Assembly: GCA_017745595.1 (NCBI GenBank)
Contig: WMBV01000015.1
Span: 1 to 64,000 of the forward strand
Length of the DNA: 64,000 bases
Reading direction: 5' to 3'
Source of the DNA: Bordetella petrii
Lineage (GTDB): Bacteria; Pseudomonadota; Gammaproteobacteria; Burkholderiales; Burkholderiaceae_B
Shown here: piece by piece, positions 1 to 11,214 of the stretch
Layout: each line of letters starts with the position of its first letter
Numbering within the stretch: the first letter of the stretch is position 1
Translations under genes and position numbers: made by a program
Notes under the pieces: generated by a model
Database searches by the model: none
What the model was told of the DNA's origin: nothing
The model's input: the letters and a program-made list of their open reading frames with translations, nothing else

Positions 1-226
1 CGACCCCGGCCGGGCGCTCCCCCCCCCCGCCCGGCGCCCAGCGGAGCCGACCCCGCCACCACCGCCCCCCCCCCCCCCCCCCCCCCCCGCCCGGACGGCG
101 CGCAACGGCATCAAAGCCCCCCCCGCGCCCACCGCCCCCCAATGGCAACGGTCACTTGCTTTTTTCCCCTGCGTCGTCCAGAATCGCTGCTGTATATCCA
201 TACAGTTCGTCTTCCGGATCATCGCC
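1..226. other. C-homopolymer-rich window edge upstream of lexA
   Basis: The first 150 bases are almost free of T on the plus strand and contain runs of C: ten at 19-28, 24 at 65-88, eight at 117-124 and six at 135-140. No convincing gene is visible. The stretch could be the proline-rich 3' end of a gene lying outside the window, a slippage-prone homopolymer tract, or low-quality sequence. Normal base composition resumes at about 141, before the lexA promoter. Confidence 0.5.
190..205 (+). promoter_or_regulatory. LexA (SOS) box of lexA
   Basis: The 16-mer CTGTATATCCATACAG matches the CTGT-N8-ACAG consensus of the proteobacterial LexA operator. It lies 21 bp before the lexA ATG, so it supports LexA autorepression and DNA-damage induction. 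No second SOS box was noticed near other genes of the window. Confidence 0.9.
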
Positions 227-898
227 ATGGCCAGCAAACTCACCGACCGCCAACAGGAAATCCTGGATCTCATCCGGCTGACGGTGGCACGCACCGGCTT
301 TCCGCCCACGCGCGCCGAAATCGCCCGGGCCCTGGGGTTCCGGTCGCCCAACGCGGCCGAAGATCACCTGAAAGCCCTGGCCCGCAAAGGGGCTATCGAA
401 CTCACCGCCGGCGCCTCGCGCGGCATACGCCTGAAAGACGCCGCCGAAACCGGCGCTGCCGTGTCCGATTCCTCTAGCCCGCTGTCCGGCATGGTCGACG
501 CCATGGGCCGCCTGCTGCTGCCGCTGGTGGGCCGCGTGGCGGCCGGCAGCCCCATCCTGGCCGCCGAGCACGTCGAACGCGAAGTGGGCGTCGACGTGGG
601 CCTGTTCGCGCAGGCGCCCGACTACCTGCTCAAGGTGCGCGGCATGAGCATGCGCGACGCCGGCATTCTTGAAGGCGACCTGCTGGCCGTCAAGCGGGCG
701 GCCGATGCCCGCAACGGCCAGATCGTGGTGGCCCGCCTGGGCGACGACGTCACCGTGAAACGCTTGCAGCGCCACCAGGGCCGCATCGAACTGCTGCCCG
801 AAAACCCCGACTTCTCGCCTATCGTGGTCGACGGCACGCAGGAATTCGCGCTGGAAGGCATCGCCGTAGGCCTGATTCGCACCCAGGCGCTGCACTAG
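227..898 (+). CDS. lexA: LexA SOS repressor / self-cleaving protease
   Basis: LexA represses SOS genes and inactivates itself when RecA filaments stimulate autocleavage. The 223 residues hold an N-terminal winged helix-turn-helix (about 1-70) and a C-terminal S24 peptidase fold. The cleavage site is Ala106-Gly107. The catalytic pair is Ser141 in RGMSMRD and Lys178 in DVTVKR, spaced 37 residues apart as in the E. coli enzyme. The inter-domain linker (about 72-95) is slightly longer than in E. coli, where LexA has 202 residues. The ATG follows the SOS box directly. The stop codon overlaps the stop of the convergent MFS gene at 895-897. Confidence 0.97.
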   Translation: MASKLTDRQQEILDLIRLTVARTGFPPTRAEIARALGFRSPNAAEDHLKALARKGAIELTAGASRGIRLKDAAETGAAVSDSSSPLSGMVDAMGRLLLPLVGRVAAGSPILAAEHVEREVGVDVGLFAQAPDYLLKVRGMSMRDAGILEGDLLAVKRAADARNGQIVVARLGDDVTVKRLQRHQGRIELLPENPDFSPIVVDGTQEFALEGIAVGLIRTQALH

Positions 899-2139
899 CG
901 GGCCGGCGCGGGAAGCACCCGCCGGGTCATCCACCAGAACAACAGCGCCGCCAGGCTGACGCCGGCCCCCAGCAAGCACACGCCCTGCCATCCGGCGCGC
1001 GCATACGTGGCGGTCGTGCCGATTGCGCCCAGCCCGCTGCCCACCGCATAGAACAGCATGTAAAGCCCCACCAGCCTGCCGTGCGCCTCGGGCTGGATGC
1101 GGAAGATCAGGCTCTGGTTGGTCACGTGCAGGGCCTGGCCGCCCAGGTCGAGCAGCAGAATGCCGGCCACCAGCGCCCACAGCGACCACGCCATCAACGA
1201 CAGCGGCCCCCAGGCCAGCAGCAGCACCGCCAGCGCCGCGCCGCTGGTGCGCTGGCCGTAGCCCTGGTCGGCCCAATAGCCGGCACGCGCGGCGGCCAGC
1301 GCGCCCGCCACGCCCGCCAGCCCAAAGGCGCCGATGGCCGTATGCGTGAAGCCATACGGAGGCGCGCTCAAGGGCAGCACCAGCGCGCTCCAGAAAATGT
1401 TGAACGCCGCAAACATCAACAGCGCAAGCATGCCGCGAACCTGCAGCACGCGCTCCCGGCGCAGCAGGACAAGCATCGAGGCGATCAGGCGCGGATAGCT
1501 CATTTCGCTACGGGCCACGGCCAAGGCTGGCAACCACCGCCACAGCGGCAACCCGATAGCCAGCATCATCATGGCAGCGCCAAGATACACGCCGCGCCAG
1601 CCGGCCAGATCGCTGACAGCGCCCGCGAATACCCTCGCAAGCAGCAACCCGATGAACACGCCGCCCTGCGCGGCGCCCACCACCCGCCCCTGCTCGTGAG
1701 GCGCCGCGGCGCTGGCCGCATAGGCGATCAACCCCTGGGTCATCGCCGTGCCCAACAGGCCCACGCCCAGCATGCCCGCCAGCAGCCCGGGCGCCGATCG
1801 CGCCGTGCCCACCGCCGCCAGCGCCCCCACCAGCGCCAGCAGCTGCAATGCCATCAGGCGGCGCCGATCCATCCGGTCGCTCAGCGGAACCAGCAGCAGC
1901 AAGGCCAGCGCGCAGCCGACCTGCGTCGCGGTGACCACGCCGCCCACGGCCGCGTAGCTGATGCCGAAGTCCCGCGCCAGCGCATCCAGCAATGGCTGCG
2001 CGTAGTACACATTGGCCACGCTCAGGCCGCTGGCCGAGGCAAATAGCCACACCAGGCTGCGCGGCATGGCCGCCGATGCCGGCGCGGGCTCCGGGCGCCC
2101 CGCCGCGGGTGAAATGACAGTGGCAGCCGCTTTCATCAT
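895..2139 (-). CDS. MFS transporter, drug/sugar efflux type
   Basis: This 414-residue protein shows the hydrophobic pattern of a 12-helix major facilitator. The loop after helix 2 carries the MFS motif A core, DRMDRRRLM (about 88-96), and the start of helix 1 has [13 protein letters not shown], typical of the YnfM/arabinose-efflux-like branch. It probably exports a small molecule by proton antiport; the substrate cannot be read from sequence. A second Met (2136) could also start translation. It is divergent from an HxlR-type regulator, and two matching palindromes lie in the shared 109-bp gap, so it is probably controlled by that regulator. Confidence 0.85.
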   Translation of the reverse strand: MMKAAATVISPAAGRPEPAPASAAMPRSLVWLFASASGLSVANVYYAQPLLDALARDFGISYAAVGGVVTATQVGCALALLLLVPLSDRMDRRRLMALQLLALVGALAAVGTARSAPGLLAGMLGVGLLGTAMTQGLIAYAASAAAPHEQGRVVGAAQGGVFIGLLLARVFAGAVSDLAGWRGVYLGAAMMMLAIGLPLWRWLPALAVARSEMSYPRLIASMLVLLRRERVLQVRGMLALLMFAAFNIFWSALVLPLSAPPYGFTHTAIGAFGLAGVAGALAAARAGYWADQGYGQRTSGAALAVLLLAWGPLSLMAWSLWALVAGILLLDLGGQALHVTNQSLIFRIQPEAHGRLVGLYMLFYAVGSGLGAIGTTATYARAGWQGVCLLGAGVSLAALLFWWMTRRVLPAPAR

Positions 2140-2156
2140 CCAGGCCCATCCAATCT

Positions 2157-2173
2157 AGTTTCAAAACAAAACT
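2157..2173. promoter_or_regulatory. Candidate HxlR operator, copy 1
   Basis: AGTTTCAAAACAAAACT is an imperfect palindrome (AGTTT...AAACT) in the divergent gap between the MFS gene and the HxlR-type gene. A 17-bp relative sits 37 bp downstream at 2194-2210. That the HxlR-type protein binds here is inferred from position and symmetry. Confidence 0.5.
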
Positions 2174-2193
2174 CATTGAATGCTAGGCCATCC

Positions 2194-2210
2194 AGTTTTA
2201 AAATGCAACT
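2194..2210. promoter_or_regulatory. Candidate HxlR operator, copy 2
   Basis: AGTTTTAAAATGCAACT matches copy 1 at 13 of 17 positions, including both AGTT/AACT half-sites. It lies 38 bp before the HxlR-type start codon, where binding could block that promoter. A dimeric winged-helix protein binding both copies would control both divergent genes. Confidence 0.5.
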
Positions 2211-2248
2211 AACAGGCCCAACCCAGACATTGACCGCAAGGAGTCCGC

Positions 2249-2695
2249 ATGGCGCGCCGCAAACCCCTGAACGATCAGCCCTGCCCCGTGGCGCGCTGTG
2301 TCGACTTGGTCGGCGACCGGTGGTCGCTGCTGATCGTGCGCGATGCATTCGATGGCATGCGCCGCTTCGGCGACTTCCAGCGCAGCCTGGGCATGGCCCG
2401 CAACATCCTGTCCGACCGCCTGCGCAAACTGGTGGACGCGGGCATCCTGACCACCCAGACGGCCTCGGACGGCAGCGCCTACCAGGAATATGTGCTCACC
2501 GCGCAGGGACAAGACCTGTTTCCTGTGGTGGTGGCATTGCGGCAATGGGGTGAGCGGCATCTGTTCGGGCCCGGCGAGCGCCATTCGGTGCTGATCGACA
2601 GGAATACGGGCCAGCCGGTCCCCGCCATGGCGCCGCGGGCGGGCGATGGCAGCGCGCTGGCACCGGCCTCCACCGAAGTCAGGAAAGTGTCGTAG
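2249..2695 (+). CDS. HxlR-family transcriptional regulator
   Basis: This 148-residue protein has the HxlR-type winged helix: CPVARC (Cys12, Cys17), then GDRWSLLIVRD and the recognition-helix region ARNILSDRLRKLVDAGIL. Members bind DNA as dimers and often sense redox state or reactive carbonyls through the N-terminal cysteine. The C-terminal 35 residues after the wing are low complexity. It is divergently paired with the MFS exporter, which makes it the likely local regulator of that gene and of itself. The inducer is unknown. Confidence 0.88.
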   Translation: MARRKPLNDQPCPVARCVDLVGDRWSLLIVRDAFDGMRRFGDFQRSLGMARNILSDRLRKLVDAGILTTQTASDGSAYQEYVLTAQGQDLFPVVVALRQWGERHLFGPGERHSVLIDRNTGQPVPAMAPRAGDGSALAPASTEVRKVS

Positions 2696-2730
2696 GCGCG
2701 CCGCGGGCCGGGCCGCGGCAACGCGAACAA

Positions 2731-2757
2731 AAGGGGCGCCTGGCGGCGCCCCTTTTT
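2731..2757. terminator. Rho-independent terminator between HxlR gene and lon
   Basis: GGGGCGCC (2733-2740), a 4-base loop and GGCGCCCC (2745-2752) are followed by TTTTT on plus and preceded by A residues that give a U tract on minus. It lies between convergent genes and can therefore serve both the HxlR gene and lon. Confidence 0.9.
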
Positions 2758-2789
2758 CCTGGCTGCACGGCCGCGTAGCGGCCGTTGCT

Positions 2790-5246
<2,457 letters not shown>

Positions 5247-5327
5247 AAGGGATTCCTTGGTGAGACTCGGCGTTTTGGTACCGGATACAAGGGGGGTGGA
5301 CCCTTTTATCCGTATCGGTTACGTCTG

Positions 5328-5355
5328 ATATGGGAACGATAGCCGAAAAATCAAG
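5328..5355 (-). promoter_or_regulatory. Sigma-32-type heat-shock promoter of lon
   Basis: On the minus strand CTTGATT (5349-5355) and CCCATAT (5328-5334) are separated by 14 bp, matching the sigma-32 pattern CTTGAAA-N13/14-CCCATNT closely. The predicted start is near 5320, giving a leader of about 75 bases before the lon ATG. Confidence 0.75.
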
Positions 5356-5382
5356 CCGTCGGCGCCCGGATGGCCGGCCAAG

Positions 5383-5415
5383 GCAAAAAAACCCGTTACA
5401 GAACGGGTTTTTTGC
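5383..5415 (-). terminator. Rho-independent terminator after clpX
   Basis: AAAAAAACCCGTT (5385-5397) and AACGGGTTTTTT (5402-5413) form a hairpin with an ACAG loop and A/T flanks. It lies just past the clpX stop codon and separates clpX transcription from the lon promoter. Confidence 0.88.
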
Positions 5416-5422
5416 TTTGTTT

Positions 5423-6721
5423 TCAGGCGGCTGCGCCGCGCACCTGGTTGCGCGCCGGCTTGTCGGGCGCGGCTGCCTCGTCGGCATAGATCAGCAAGGG
5501 CTTGCCGTCGCTGTCGATGACGTTCTCGTCGAGCACCACCCGGCTGACGTTGCCCTGCGAGGGCAGGTCATACATGGTGTCGAGCAAGGCCGCCTCGATG
5601 ATCGAGCGCAGGCCCCGGGCGCCGGTCTTGCGCTTGAGGGCCTTGCGGGCGATGGCCTTCAGGGCCCCCGGCCGCACGTCGAGTTCGGCGCCTTCCATGG
5701 CAAACAGTTTCTGGAACTGCTTGATCAGGGAATTCTTGGGCTCGGTCAGAATCTGCACCAGCGCGGCCTCGTCGAGTTCGTCGAGGGTGGCCACGACGGG
5801 CAGGCGGCCGACCAGCTCGGGGATGAGCCCGAACTTGATCAGGTCTTCGGGCTCGACTTCGCTGAAGAGTTCGCCCACGCCGCGCTCGGACTTGGCGCGC
5901 ACCGAGGCCGAAAAACCGATACCGGATTTCTCGGTGCGGTCGCGGATGACCTTTTCCAGCCCGTCGAAGGCGCCGCCCACGATGAACAGGATATTGGTGG
6001 TGTCGACCTGGACGAAGTCCTGGTTGGGATGCTTGCGCCCCCCTTGCGGCGGCACCGAGGCCACCGTGCCTTCGATGAGCTTGAGCAGCGCCTGCTGCAC
6101 CCCTTCGCCCGACACGTCGCGGGTGATGGAGGGGTTGTCGGACTTGCGCGAGATCTTGTCGATTTCGTCGATGTAGATAATGGCGCGCTGGGCCTTTTCG
6201 ACCTCGTAGTTGCAGTTCTGCAGCAGCTTCTGGATGATGTTTTCGACGTCTTCACCCACATAACCGGCTTCGGTCAGGGTGGTGGCGTCGGCCATCACGA
6301 AGGGGACGTTCAGCATGCGCGCCAGCGTCTGGGCCAGCAGCGTCTTGCCCGAGCCGGTGGGGCCGATGAGCATGATGTTGCTCTTGGACAGCTCGACCTC
6401 GTCGCCCTTGATTTCGCTGTGGCGGATGCGCTTGTAGTGGTTGTACACCGCTACCGCCAGCATGCGCTTGGGCAGGCTCTGGCCGATGACGTACTGGTCC
6501 AGGAACGTCTTGATTTCGGAAGGCGTGGGCAGTTCGGATCGTATGGCCGCACGCGCAGTCGCCTGCGCTTCTTCGCGGATGATGTCATTGCAGAGGTCGA
6601 TGCACTCGTCGCAGATGAACACCGATGGCCCCGCGATCAGCTTGCGGACTTCGTGCTGGCTTTTATTGCAGAACGAGCAATGCAGCACTTTTGCGTCGGC
6701 CGATCCCTTTTTGTCAGGCAT
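5423..6721 (-). CDS. clpX: ClpX, ATPase subunit of ClpXP
   Basis: ClpX unfolds tagged substrates and feeds them into ClpP. The start chosen ([16 protein letters not shown] at 6721) gives 432 residues, the usual size; an upstream in-frame Met at 6778 would add 19 unsupported residues. The N-terminal zinc-binding domain has CSFC and CDEC pairs, followed by an AAA+ module with Walker A GPTGSGKT. The pore loop GYVGEDV, the sensor residues and an IGF-type ClpP-binding loop (SGIGFSA) are present. It follows clpP with a 107-bp gap holding a hairpin. Confidence 0.97.
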   Translation of the reverse strand: MPDKKGSADAKVLHCSFCNKSQHEVRKLIAGPSVFICDECIDLCNDIIREEAQATARAAIRSELPTPSEIKTFLDQYVIGQSLPKRMLAVAVYNHYKRIRHSEIKGDEVELSKSNIMLIGPTGSGKTLLAQTLARMLNVPFVMADATTLTEAGYVGEDVENIIQKLLQNCNYEVEKAQRAIIYIDEIDKISRKSDNPSITRDVSGEGVQQALLKLIEGTVASVPPQGGRKHPNQDFVQVDTTNILFIVGGAFDGLEKVIRDRTEKSGIGFSASVRAKSERGVGELFSEVEPEDLIKFGLIPELVGRLPVVATLDELDEAALVQILTEPKNSLIKQFQKLFAMEGAELDVRPGALKAIARKALKRKTGARGLRSIIEAALLDTMYDLPSQGNVSRVVLDENVIDSDGKPLLIYADEAAAPDKPARNQVRGAAA

Positions 6722-6750
6722 ATGTGTTTCGTATCTCTGGTGAGAATGCG

Positions 6751-6770
6751 GCCGCCCATGGCTGGGCGGC
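6751..6770 (-). other. Intercistronic hairpin between clpP and clpX
   Basis: GCCGCCCA (6751-6758), a TGGC loop and TGGGCGGC (6763-6770) form a perfect 8-bp stem with no U tract. It sits in the clpP-clpX gap and may affect mRNA processing or stability instead of ending transcription. Confidence 0.5.
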
Positions 6771-6828
6771 GCATTCAACGCTTACTCGGACGTGACGGCA
6801 CCGCATAGGCCCGGGTGTTACCGTTCGC

Positions 6829-7482
6829 CTAGCCCTCGGAGCGGGATGCAAGAACCTTGTCCACCAGACCATACGATACCGCATCTTCGGCTGACATGAA
6901 GTTGTCACGCTCGGTGTCTATGCCGATGCGCTCGACGGGCTGGCCGGTGTTGTCGGCCAGGATGCGGTTCATGCGTTCGCGCAGATCGAGGATTTCGCGG
7001 GCCTGGATCTGGATGTCGGACGCCTGGCCCTGGGCGCCGCCCGAAGGTTGGTGGATCATGATGCGCGAGTTGGGCAGCGAGAAACGCTTGCCTTTTTTGC
7101 CCGCGGCCAGCAGGAAGGCGCCCATGCTGGCGGCCAGGCCCGTGCACAAGGTGGAAACGTCCGGCTTGACGAATTGCATGGTGTCGAAAATGGCCATCCC
7201 GGCATACACCGACCCGCCGGGCGAGTTGATGTACAGCGAGATGTCCTTGTCAGGGTTTTCCGATTCCAGGAACAGCAACTGCGCCACGATCAGGTTGGCC
7301 GTGTTGTCGTTGACCGGGCCGACCAGGAAGATGAGCCGCTCGCGCAACAGGCGCGAGTAGATGTCGTAGGCGCGCTCGCCGCGCCCCGACTGCTCGATGA
7401 CCATGGGGATATACCCCAGGCCGGTCGGCGTGACCGACGACCCGCCGTACATGGACGCATAGAAATCGGTAAAACGCTGCAT
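6829..7482 (-). CDS. clpP: ClpP serine protease subunit
   Basis: ClpP forms the double-heptamer proteolytic chamber used by ClpX and ClpA. The 217 residues contain the nucleophile Ser in [11 protein letters not shown], the catalytic His in MIHQPSGG and the catalytic Asp later in the chain. The N-terminus (to about [23 protein letters not shown]) matches other proteobacterial ClpP proteins, with a short propeptide. It starts 4 bases after the tig stop, so tig and clpP are cotranscribed and probably translationally coupled. Confidence 0.97.
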   Translation of the reverse strand: MQRFTDFYASMYGGSSVTPTGLGYIPMVIEQSGRGERAYDIYSRLLRERLIFLVGPVNDNTANLIVAQLLFLESENPDKDISLYINSPGGSVYAGMAIFDTMQFVKPDVSTLCTGLAASMGAFLLAAGKKGKRFSLPNSRIMIHQPSGGAQGQASDIQIQAREILDLRERMNRILADNTGQPVERIGIDTERDNFMSAEDAVSYGLVDKVLASRSEG

Positions 7483-7486
7483 ATGC

Positions 7487-8797
7487 TTACGCCATCCCCA
7501 TCAGCTGATCGAAAGGCACCTGCTCTTCGGTGACCTTGGCTTTTTCAAGCACGTGCTGCACCACGTTGTCTTCGAGCACGATGGCTTCGATTTCGCCGCG
7601 GCGCTGGCGGTCGGCCAGGTAATAGCTGATTACCTGGGCGGGCTGTTCGTAGTTTTGCGCGAATTCTTCGATGCGCGCGCGCACCTGCTCGGGCTTGGCC
7701 TGCAGTTGCGCCTGCTTCACCAGTTCGGACACCAGCAGACCCAGGCGCACGCGGCGCTCGGATTCGGTGGCAAAGGCTTCGGCGGGAATGGGCACCGATT
7801 CGGCATTGGGCACGCCGCGCTGCTTGAGCTCTTCGCGGGCGGCCTGCACGCGGCTTTGCACGTCGTTGTCGACCAGGGCCTTGGGCACGTCGAACTTGCC
7901 GGCCTCGACCAGGGCATCCATGACGCTGGCCTTGGTACGGCCTTGCGTGCGCGCCTTGACCTCGCGCTCGATGTTGGTGCGGATGTCGGCCTTGAGCTTT
8001 TCGACGTCGCCTTCGGCCTGGCCGAGCGACTTGGCGAATTCGCCGTTGACTTCGGGCAGCACGCCCTCGGCGACTTCCTTGACGGTGATGGTGAATTCGG
8101 CGGTCTTGCCGGCGACTTCCTTGCCTTGGTAGTCGTCGGGGAACTTGAGCGGGAACACCTTGGTTTCACCGGCCTTCAGGCCCGTGGCGGCGGCTTCGAA
8201 TTCGGGCAGCATGCGGCCCTGGCCCAGCACGAACGGGAAATTCTCGGCCTTGCCGCCTTCGAACGGCACGCCGTCGATGGTGCCGGCGAAATCGAGCGTG
8301 ACGCGGTCGCCGTCTTGGGCGGCGCGGTCGTCGCGGGCCTCGAAGTTGGCGCGCTGCTTGCGCAGCACGTCGAGCGTCTGCTGCACTTCGGCGTCGGACA
8401 CGGCGGTTTCGTAGCGCGTGACCGCCAGGCCGGAAAGGTCGGGCAAGGCCACTTCGGGGTAGATTTCGAACGTGGCGGTAAAGGCCAGCGTGTCGTCGGC
8501 GACGCCTTCGGTCTTGGGCTCGAGGGTGGGCGCACCGGCCACGCGCAACTTGGCGCCGTCGATGGCCTGTTCAAAGGCACGGCCGACCTGGCCATTGATG
8601 ACGTCGTAGCGGATGCCGGGGCCGTGGCTGCGCTCGAGCATGGCGAGCGGAGCCTTGCCGGGCCGGAACCCGGGCACCTTGGCCGTGCGGGCAACGCGCT
8701 TGAGCTGCGCCTGGACTTCCTTTTCGACGTCGGCCACGGAAACCGCCAGATCGACACGGCGTTCCAGACCAGATAGGGTTTCAACCACAGGCTGCAT
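7487..8797 (-). CDS. tig: Trigger factor chaperone / prolyl isomerase
   Basis: Trigger factor binds the ribosome exit site through L23 and shields nascent chains. The start at 8797 ([15 protein letters not shown]) gives 436 residues, the family length; an upstream in-frame start at 8899 adds 34 residues running through the promoter region and is rejected. The ribosome-binding signature is [13 protein letters not shown], which follows the N-terminal sheet. An FKBP-type domain (about 150-245) and the helical C-terminal chaperone arms follow. It is the first gene of tig-clpP-clpX. Confidence 0.97.
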   Translation of the reverse strand: MQPVVETLSGLERRVDLAVSVADVEKEVQAQLKRVARTAKVPGFRPGKAPLAMLERSHGPGIRYDVINGQVGRAFEQAIDGAKLRVAGAPTLEPKTEGVADDTLAFTATFEIYPEVALPDLSGLAVTRYETAVSDAEVQQTLDVLRKQRANFEARDDRAAQDGDRVTLDFAGTIDGVPFEGGKAENFPFVLGQGRMLPEFEAAATGLKAGETKVFPLKFPDDYQGKEVAGKTAEFTITVKEVAEGVLPEVNGEFAKSLGQAEGDVEKLKADIRTNIEREVKARTQGRTKASVMDALVEAGKFDVPKALVDNDVQSRVQAAREELKQRGVPNAESVPIPAEAFATESERRVRLGLLVSELVKQAQLQAKPEQVRARIEEFAQNYEQPAQVISYYLADRQRRGEIEAIVLEDNVVQHVLEKAKVTEEQVPFDQLMGMA

Positions 8798-8870
8798 CAA
8801 ATTTTCCGAAAGTAAGTGAACGAACAAGTAAACAGCGCATTTTACCGGAAAGTTCAAGCCCCCTGCGCAA

Positions 8871-8912
8871 CGGGGCGCCGGCCCTGGGGAAGTCCCCAAG
8901 GCCGGCGCCCCG
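8871..8912 (-). terminator. Long GC hairpin after the M48 protease gene
   Basis: CGGGGCGCCGGCC (8871-8883) pairs with GGCCGGCGCCCCG (8900-8912), and an inner TGGGGA/TCCCCA extends the stem. No U tract follows. It lies 18 bp past the M48 stop and ahead of the tig promoter region, so it is probably a transcription end or mRNA-stabilising structure. Confidence 0.55.
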
Positions 8913-8930
8913 TTCGAGCCAGCGCGGCGC

Positions 8931-9686
8931 CTACTTGGCGGCGGCGATCCGGTCTTCGATGTGCTTGGCGCGCTTGGTCGACGAGGGGTGCGAGCTCATC
9001 ATGTCGCTCTTGCCGCCGTCGAGCTCGGCCAGCTTCTGGAAGGCCGTGACCAGGCCGCGCGTATTGAGCTTCTTGGCCTGCAACAGCTCAAACGAATAAT
9101 CGTCGGCCGCGCTTTCCTGCGACTGCGAAAACTGCGCATTGATGAATTTTTCGGTCAGATCGCCCAGCTGCGATGCGCTCAGCGCCGCCACCGCGCTGCC
9201 GCCGGCGGCGCCCGCCGCATCGCGCGCCGCCGAAACCGTGTAGGCGGTCTGCATGGCCTTCTTCGAGTGGCCCAGTGCCACGTGGCCGATCTCGTGGCCA
9301 ATCACGCCCTGCAGTTCGTCGTCGGACATCATGTCCATCAGGCCGCTGTACACGCGGATGCAGCCGTTGGCCATGGCCCAGGCATTGACGTCGGACGTCA
9401 TGTAGACCTTGTAGTTCGCCGGCTGTCCGTTGACGCTGTTGCCCAGCGCCTTGGCCAGTTTCTGCAGGCGCGCATCGTACTTGCTGCCCCGCTTGGCAAG
9501 GCTTTCTTCTTTGTCGCTGGCCGCGCAGGCCTGGTCGGACAAGGTCTTGATGTCCGCATCGCTCAGGGTAGCCGCCTGCACGACTTTACTGCCCGCGCCG
9601 ATCAGGCCGCCCAGGTCGAGGGCATGCGACGCAGAATACGGGGCCAGAACCAGGGCGAGCATAGCGGCGCCATGACGCATCTTCAT
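8931..9686 (-). CDS. Periplasmic M48-family zinc metalloprotease
   Basis: This 251-residue protein begins with a signal peptide (cleavage likely after SASHA, residue 22) and has the M48 zinc motif HEIGH near residue 130, with the third ligand Glu in QESAADDYSFELL. It resembles the LoiP/YcaL group of envelope quality-control proteases. Unlike those lipoproteins it has no lipobox cysteine, so a soluble periplasmic location is inferred. The C-terminal SSHPSSTKRAKHI is typical of the family. It is monocistronic, flanked by a long hairpin downstream. Confidence 0.88.
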   Translation of the reverse strand: MKMRHGAAMLALVLAPYSASHALDLGGLIGAGSKVVQAATLSDADIKTLSDQACAASDKEESLAKRGSKYDARLQKLAKALGNSVNGQPANYKVYMTSDVNAWAMANGCIRVYSGLMDMMSDDELQGVIGHEIGHVALGHSKKAMQTAYTVSAARDAAGAAGGSAVAALSASQLGDLTEKFINAQFSQSQESAADDYSFELLQAKKLNTRGLVTAFQKLAELDGGKSDMMSSHPSSTKRAKHIEDRIAAAK

Positions 9687-9831
9687 TCGGGTGATCTCCT
9701 GTGGGCCGCTCGACGCGAGCGGGCGCGCAATTCTATCGGCGCGAGGGGATCAGCCCCCATTTCTTCTACATATGCTCGCAAATGCGAAATTTACTTACAT
9801 AATTATCATTGTTTTGCGGCGTGGGGGCGAC

Positions 9832-9866
9832 AAAAAGCCCCCGCCGGCACGAAGCGGACGGGGGCC
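9832..9866 (-). terminator. Rho-independent terminator of the first cold-shock gene
   Basis: Read on minus, GCCCCCGTCCG and CGGCGGGGGC form a stem with one mismatch, followed by TTTTTG. It begins 30 bp after the cold-shock gene stop at 9896. Confidence 0.85.
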
Positions 9867-9895
9867 GATGACTCGGCCGGCGCAAGGCCGGTGCG

Positions 9896-10102
9896 TCAGC
9901 TGGTGACTTTGATGTTCTTGGCGCTGGGGCCCTTGGGCCCCTGCCCCACCTCGAACGTCACGCGCTGATTTTCCTGCAGCGACTTGTAGCCTTCGCTGCT
10001 GATTTCCGAATAATGCGCGAAAAGGTCTTTGGTGCCGTCATCAGGCGTGATGAAACCGTAGCCCTTTTCGGCGTTGAACCACTTGACGATGCCTGTTGCC
10101 AT
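9896..10102 (-). CDS. Cold-shock domain protein (CspA family), copy 1
   Basis: This 68-residue single cold-shock domain carries the RNA-binding motifs RNP1 (KGYGFITP) and RNP2 (DLFAHY). Such proteins melt RNA secondary structure; some are cold induced and others constitutive. The start at 10102 ([14 protein letters not shown]) is standard. It has its own sigma-70 promoter about 130-160 bp upstream and its own terminator, so it is monocistronic with a long 5' leader, as usual for csp genes. It is about 70% identical to the second copy at 10324. Confidence 0.93.
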   Translation of the reverse strand: MATGIVKWFNAEKGYGFITPDDGTKDLFAHYSEISSEGYKSLQENQRVTFEVGQGPKGPSAKNIKVTS

Positions 10103-10230
10103 GGATGTGTCCTTCACCTTCGAGTAGCGATTGCTCGCGGGGCGCCAGATGATCAAGGATGAGATGGCAACCGGGTACCGGTAACGGCGAAAGAAGTAAC
10201 GACCGCGTCGCTTGAAAATCTCGCTTGCCC

Positions 10231-10260
10231 AGTGTAGGGGTGAATCTCGAGGGGCGTCAA
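10231..10260 (-). promoter_or_regulatory. Sigma-70 promoter of cold-shock gene copy 1
   Basis: On minus, TTGACG (10255-10260) and TACACT (10231-10236) are separated by 18 bp. The predicted start near 10224 gives a leader of about 120 bases, a length typical of cspA-type mRNAs that regulate translation by leader folding. Confidence 0.6.
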
Positions 10261-10284
10261 ACCTTAATCCGCGCGCGGAAAACA

Positions 10285-10309
10285 AAAAAGCCCCCGAAGG
10301 GGCTTTTTC
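10285..10309 (-). terminator. Rho-independent terminator of cold-shock gene copy 2
   Basis: AAAAAGCCCC and GGGGCTTTTT form a compact hairpin with a CGAA tetraloop, just past the stop at 10324. Flanking A and T runs make it functional in either direction. Confidence 0.9.
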
Positions 10310-10323
10310 AAAGCGCCAGGAGC

Positions 10324-10527
10324 TTAGAGCACCTGGATCTTCGTTGCTTGCGGACCCTTGGGGCCGTTCGCCGTCACGAAGCTGACGCGCTGGTTCTCTT
10401 CCAGCGACTTGAAGCCGTTGGCCTGGATTTCCGAGAAATGCGCGAACAAATCTTTGCCACCCGCTTCCGGGGTGATGAAGCCGTAGCCTTTTTCCGAGTT
10501 GAACCACTTAACAACGCCGGTTTCCAT
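10324..10527 (-). CDS. Cold-shock domain protein (CspA family), copy 2
   Basis: This 67-residue cold-shock domain starts [20 protein letters not shown], with RNP1 KGYGFITP and RNP2 DLFAHF. Role and fold are as for copy 1: RNA or single-strand DNA binding and relief of mRNA structure. The ATG at 10527 is chosen by homology; an upstream in-frame Met (10569) would lie inside the leader. A TTGACT/GATAGT promoter 140-165 bp upstream and a strong terminator make it an independent unit. The tandem arrangement suggests local duplication followed by divergence. Confidence 0.93.
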   Translation of the reverse strand: METGVVKWFNSEKGYGFITPEAGGKDLFAHFSEIQANGFKSLEENQRVSFVTANGPKGPQATKIQVL

Positions 10528-10663
10528 ACTGTATTTCCTAGAGATAATGGGCAAATGCCCGGGGGTCACGAATCAATCAAGGAGGGGACAGTAGAACAAT
10601 AACTCTGGCCGGAAAAGGCACTGCACTGAACGAAAATCGCAACGCTTGAGATCGTGTGCCGTC

Positions 10664-10692
10664 ACTATCGTTAGGTTCCCCTCACAAGTCAA
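10664..10692 (-). promoter_or_regulatory. Sigma-70 promoter of cold-shock gene copy 2
   Basis: On minus, TTGACT (10687-10692) and GATAGT (10664-10669) are separated by 17 bp. The implied leader is about 130 bases long, consistent with post-transcriptional cold regulation. Confidence 0.55.
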
Positions 10693-10806
10693 CATAATCC
10701 TCAAAAATACGTGCCAATAATGCAACAAAGCGCAACGGCACCCGGGTAATCCCGGAACTATTCGCCGGCGGGCCGGTCTGCGCGCGCACGTACCGTATTT
10801 TTGCGC

Positions 10807-11127
10807 TCAGGCATCGAGCGGCAGCCCCAGCAGATCGAGGGCCGCGTTGAAGGCGTCGGCGTCGGCGCACAGGAACACGGCCACGTCGCCCGGATTGAGG
10901 TTTTCGAGCACCTGGTCGACCTGCTCTTGCGCGATGTCCACGGCATCGACCGCGGCCACGTGGATTTCGGCGCCCGCCTCGACTTTTTCACGCGGCACGA
11001 TATCGGCGACCATTTCCAGGTCGGGCGCGCCGGTAACCACGTAAGTGTCGATGCGCTCGCCATCCAGCGTGGTTTCCAGGGCAAGCCCGCCCGCTATGGC
11101 GGCGATTTGGCGGCTGATGATTTCCAT
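10807..11127 (-). CDS. Small acidic hypothetical protein
   Basis: This 106-residue protein is strongly acidic and shows alternating short strands and helices (MEIISRQIAAIAGG, DTYVVTGAPDLEMVADIV, GDVAVFLCADADAFNAALDLL), with no membrane segment or signal peptide. I do not recognise the family. The ATG is preceded by AAAGGA at a slightly long distance. Codon use matches its neighbours. It is divergent from the DUF2513-like gene, with 87 bp between them. Confidence 0.6.
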   Translation of the reverse strand: MEIISRQIAAIAGGLALETTLDGERIDTYVVTGAPDLEMVADIVPREKVEAGAEIHVAAVDAVDIAQEQVDQVLENLNPGDVAVFLCADADAFNAALDLLGLPLDA

Positions 11128-11214
11128 GTCGATGCATCCTTTGGGTGCGCGGGGACGCGACTATACCAGCCCTAACTGGTATGGTGTGGATTGAAACTAC
11201 AGGAGGTACCGGCC

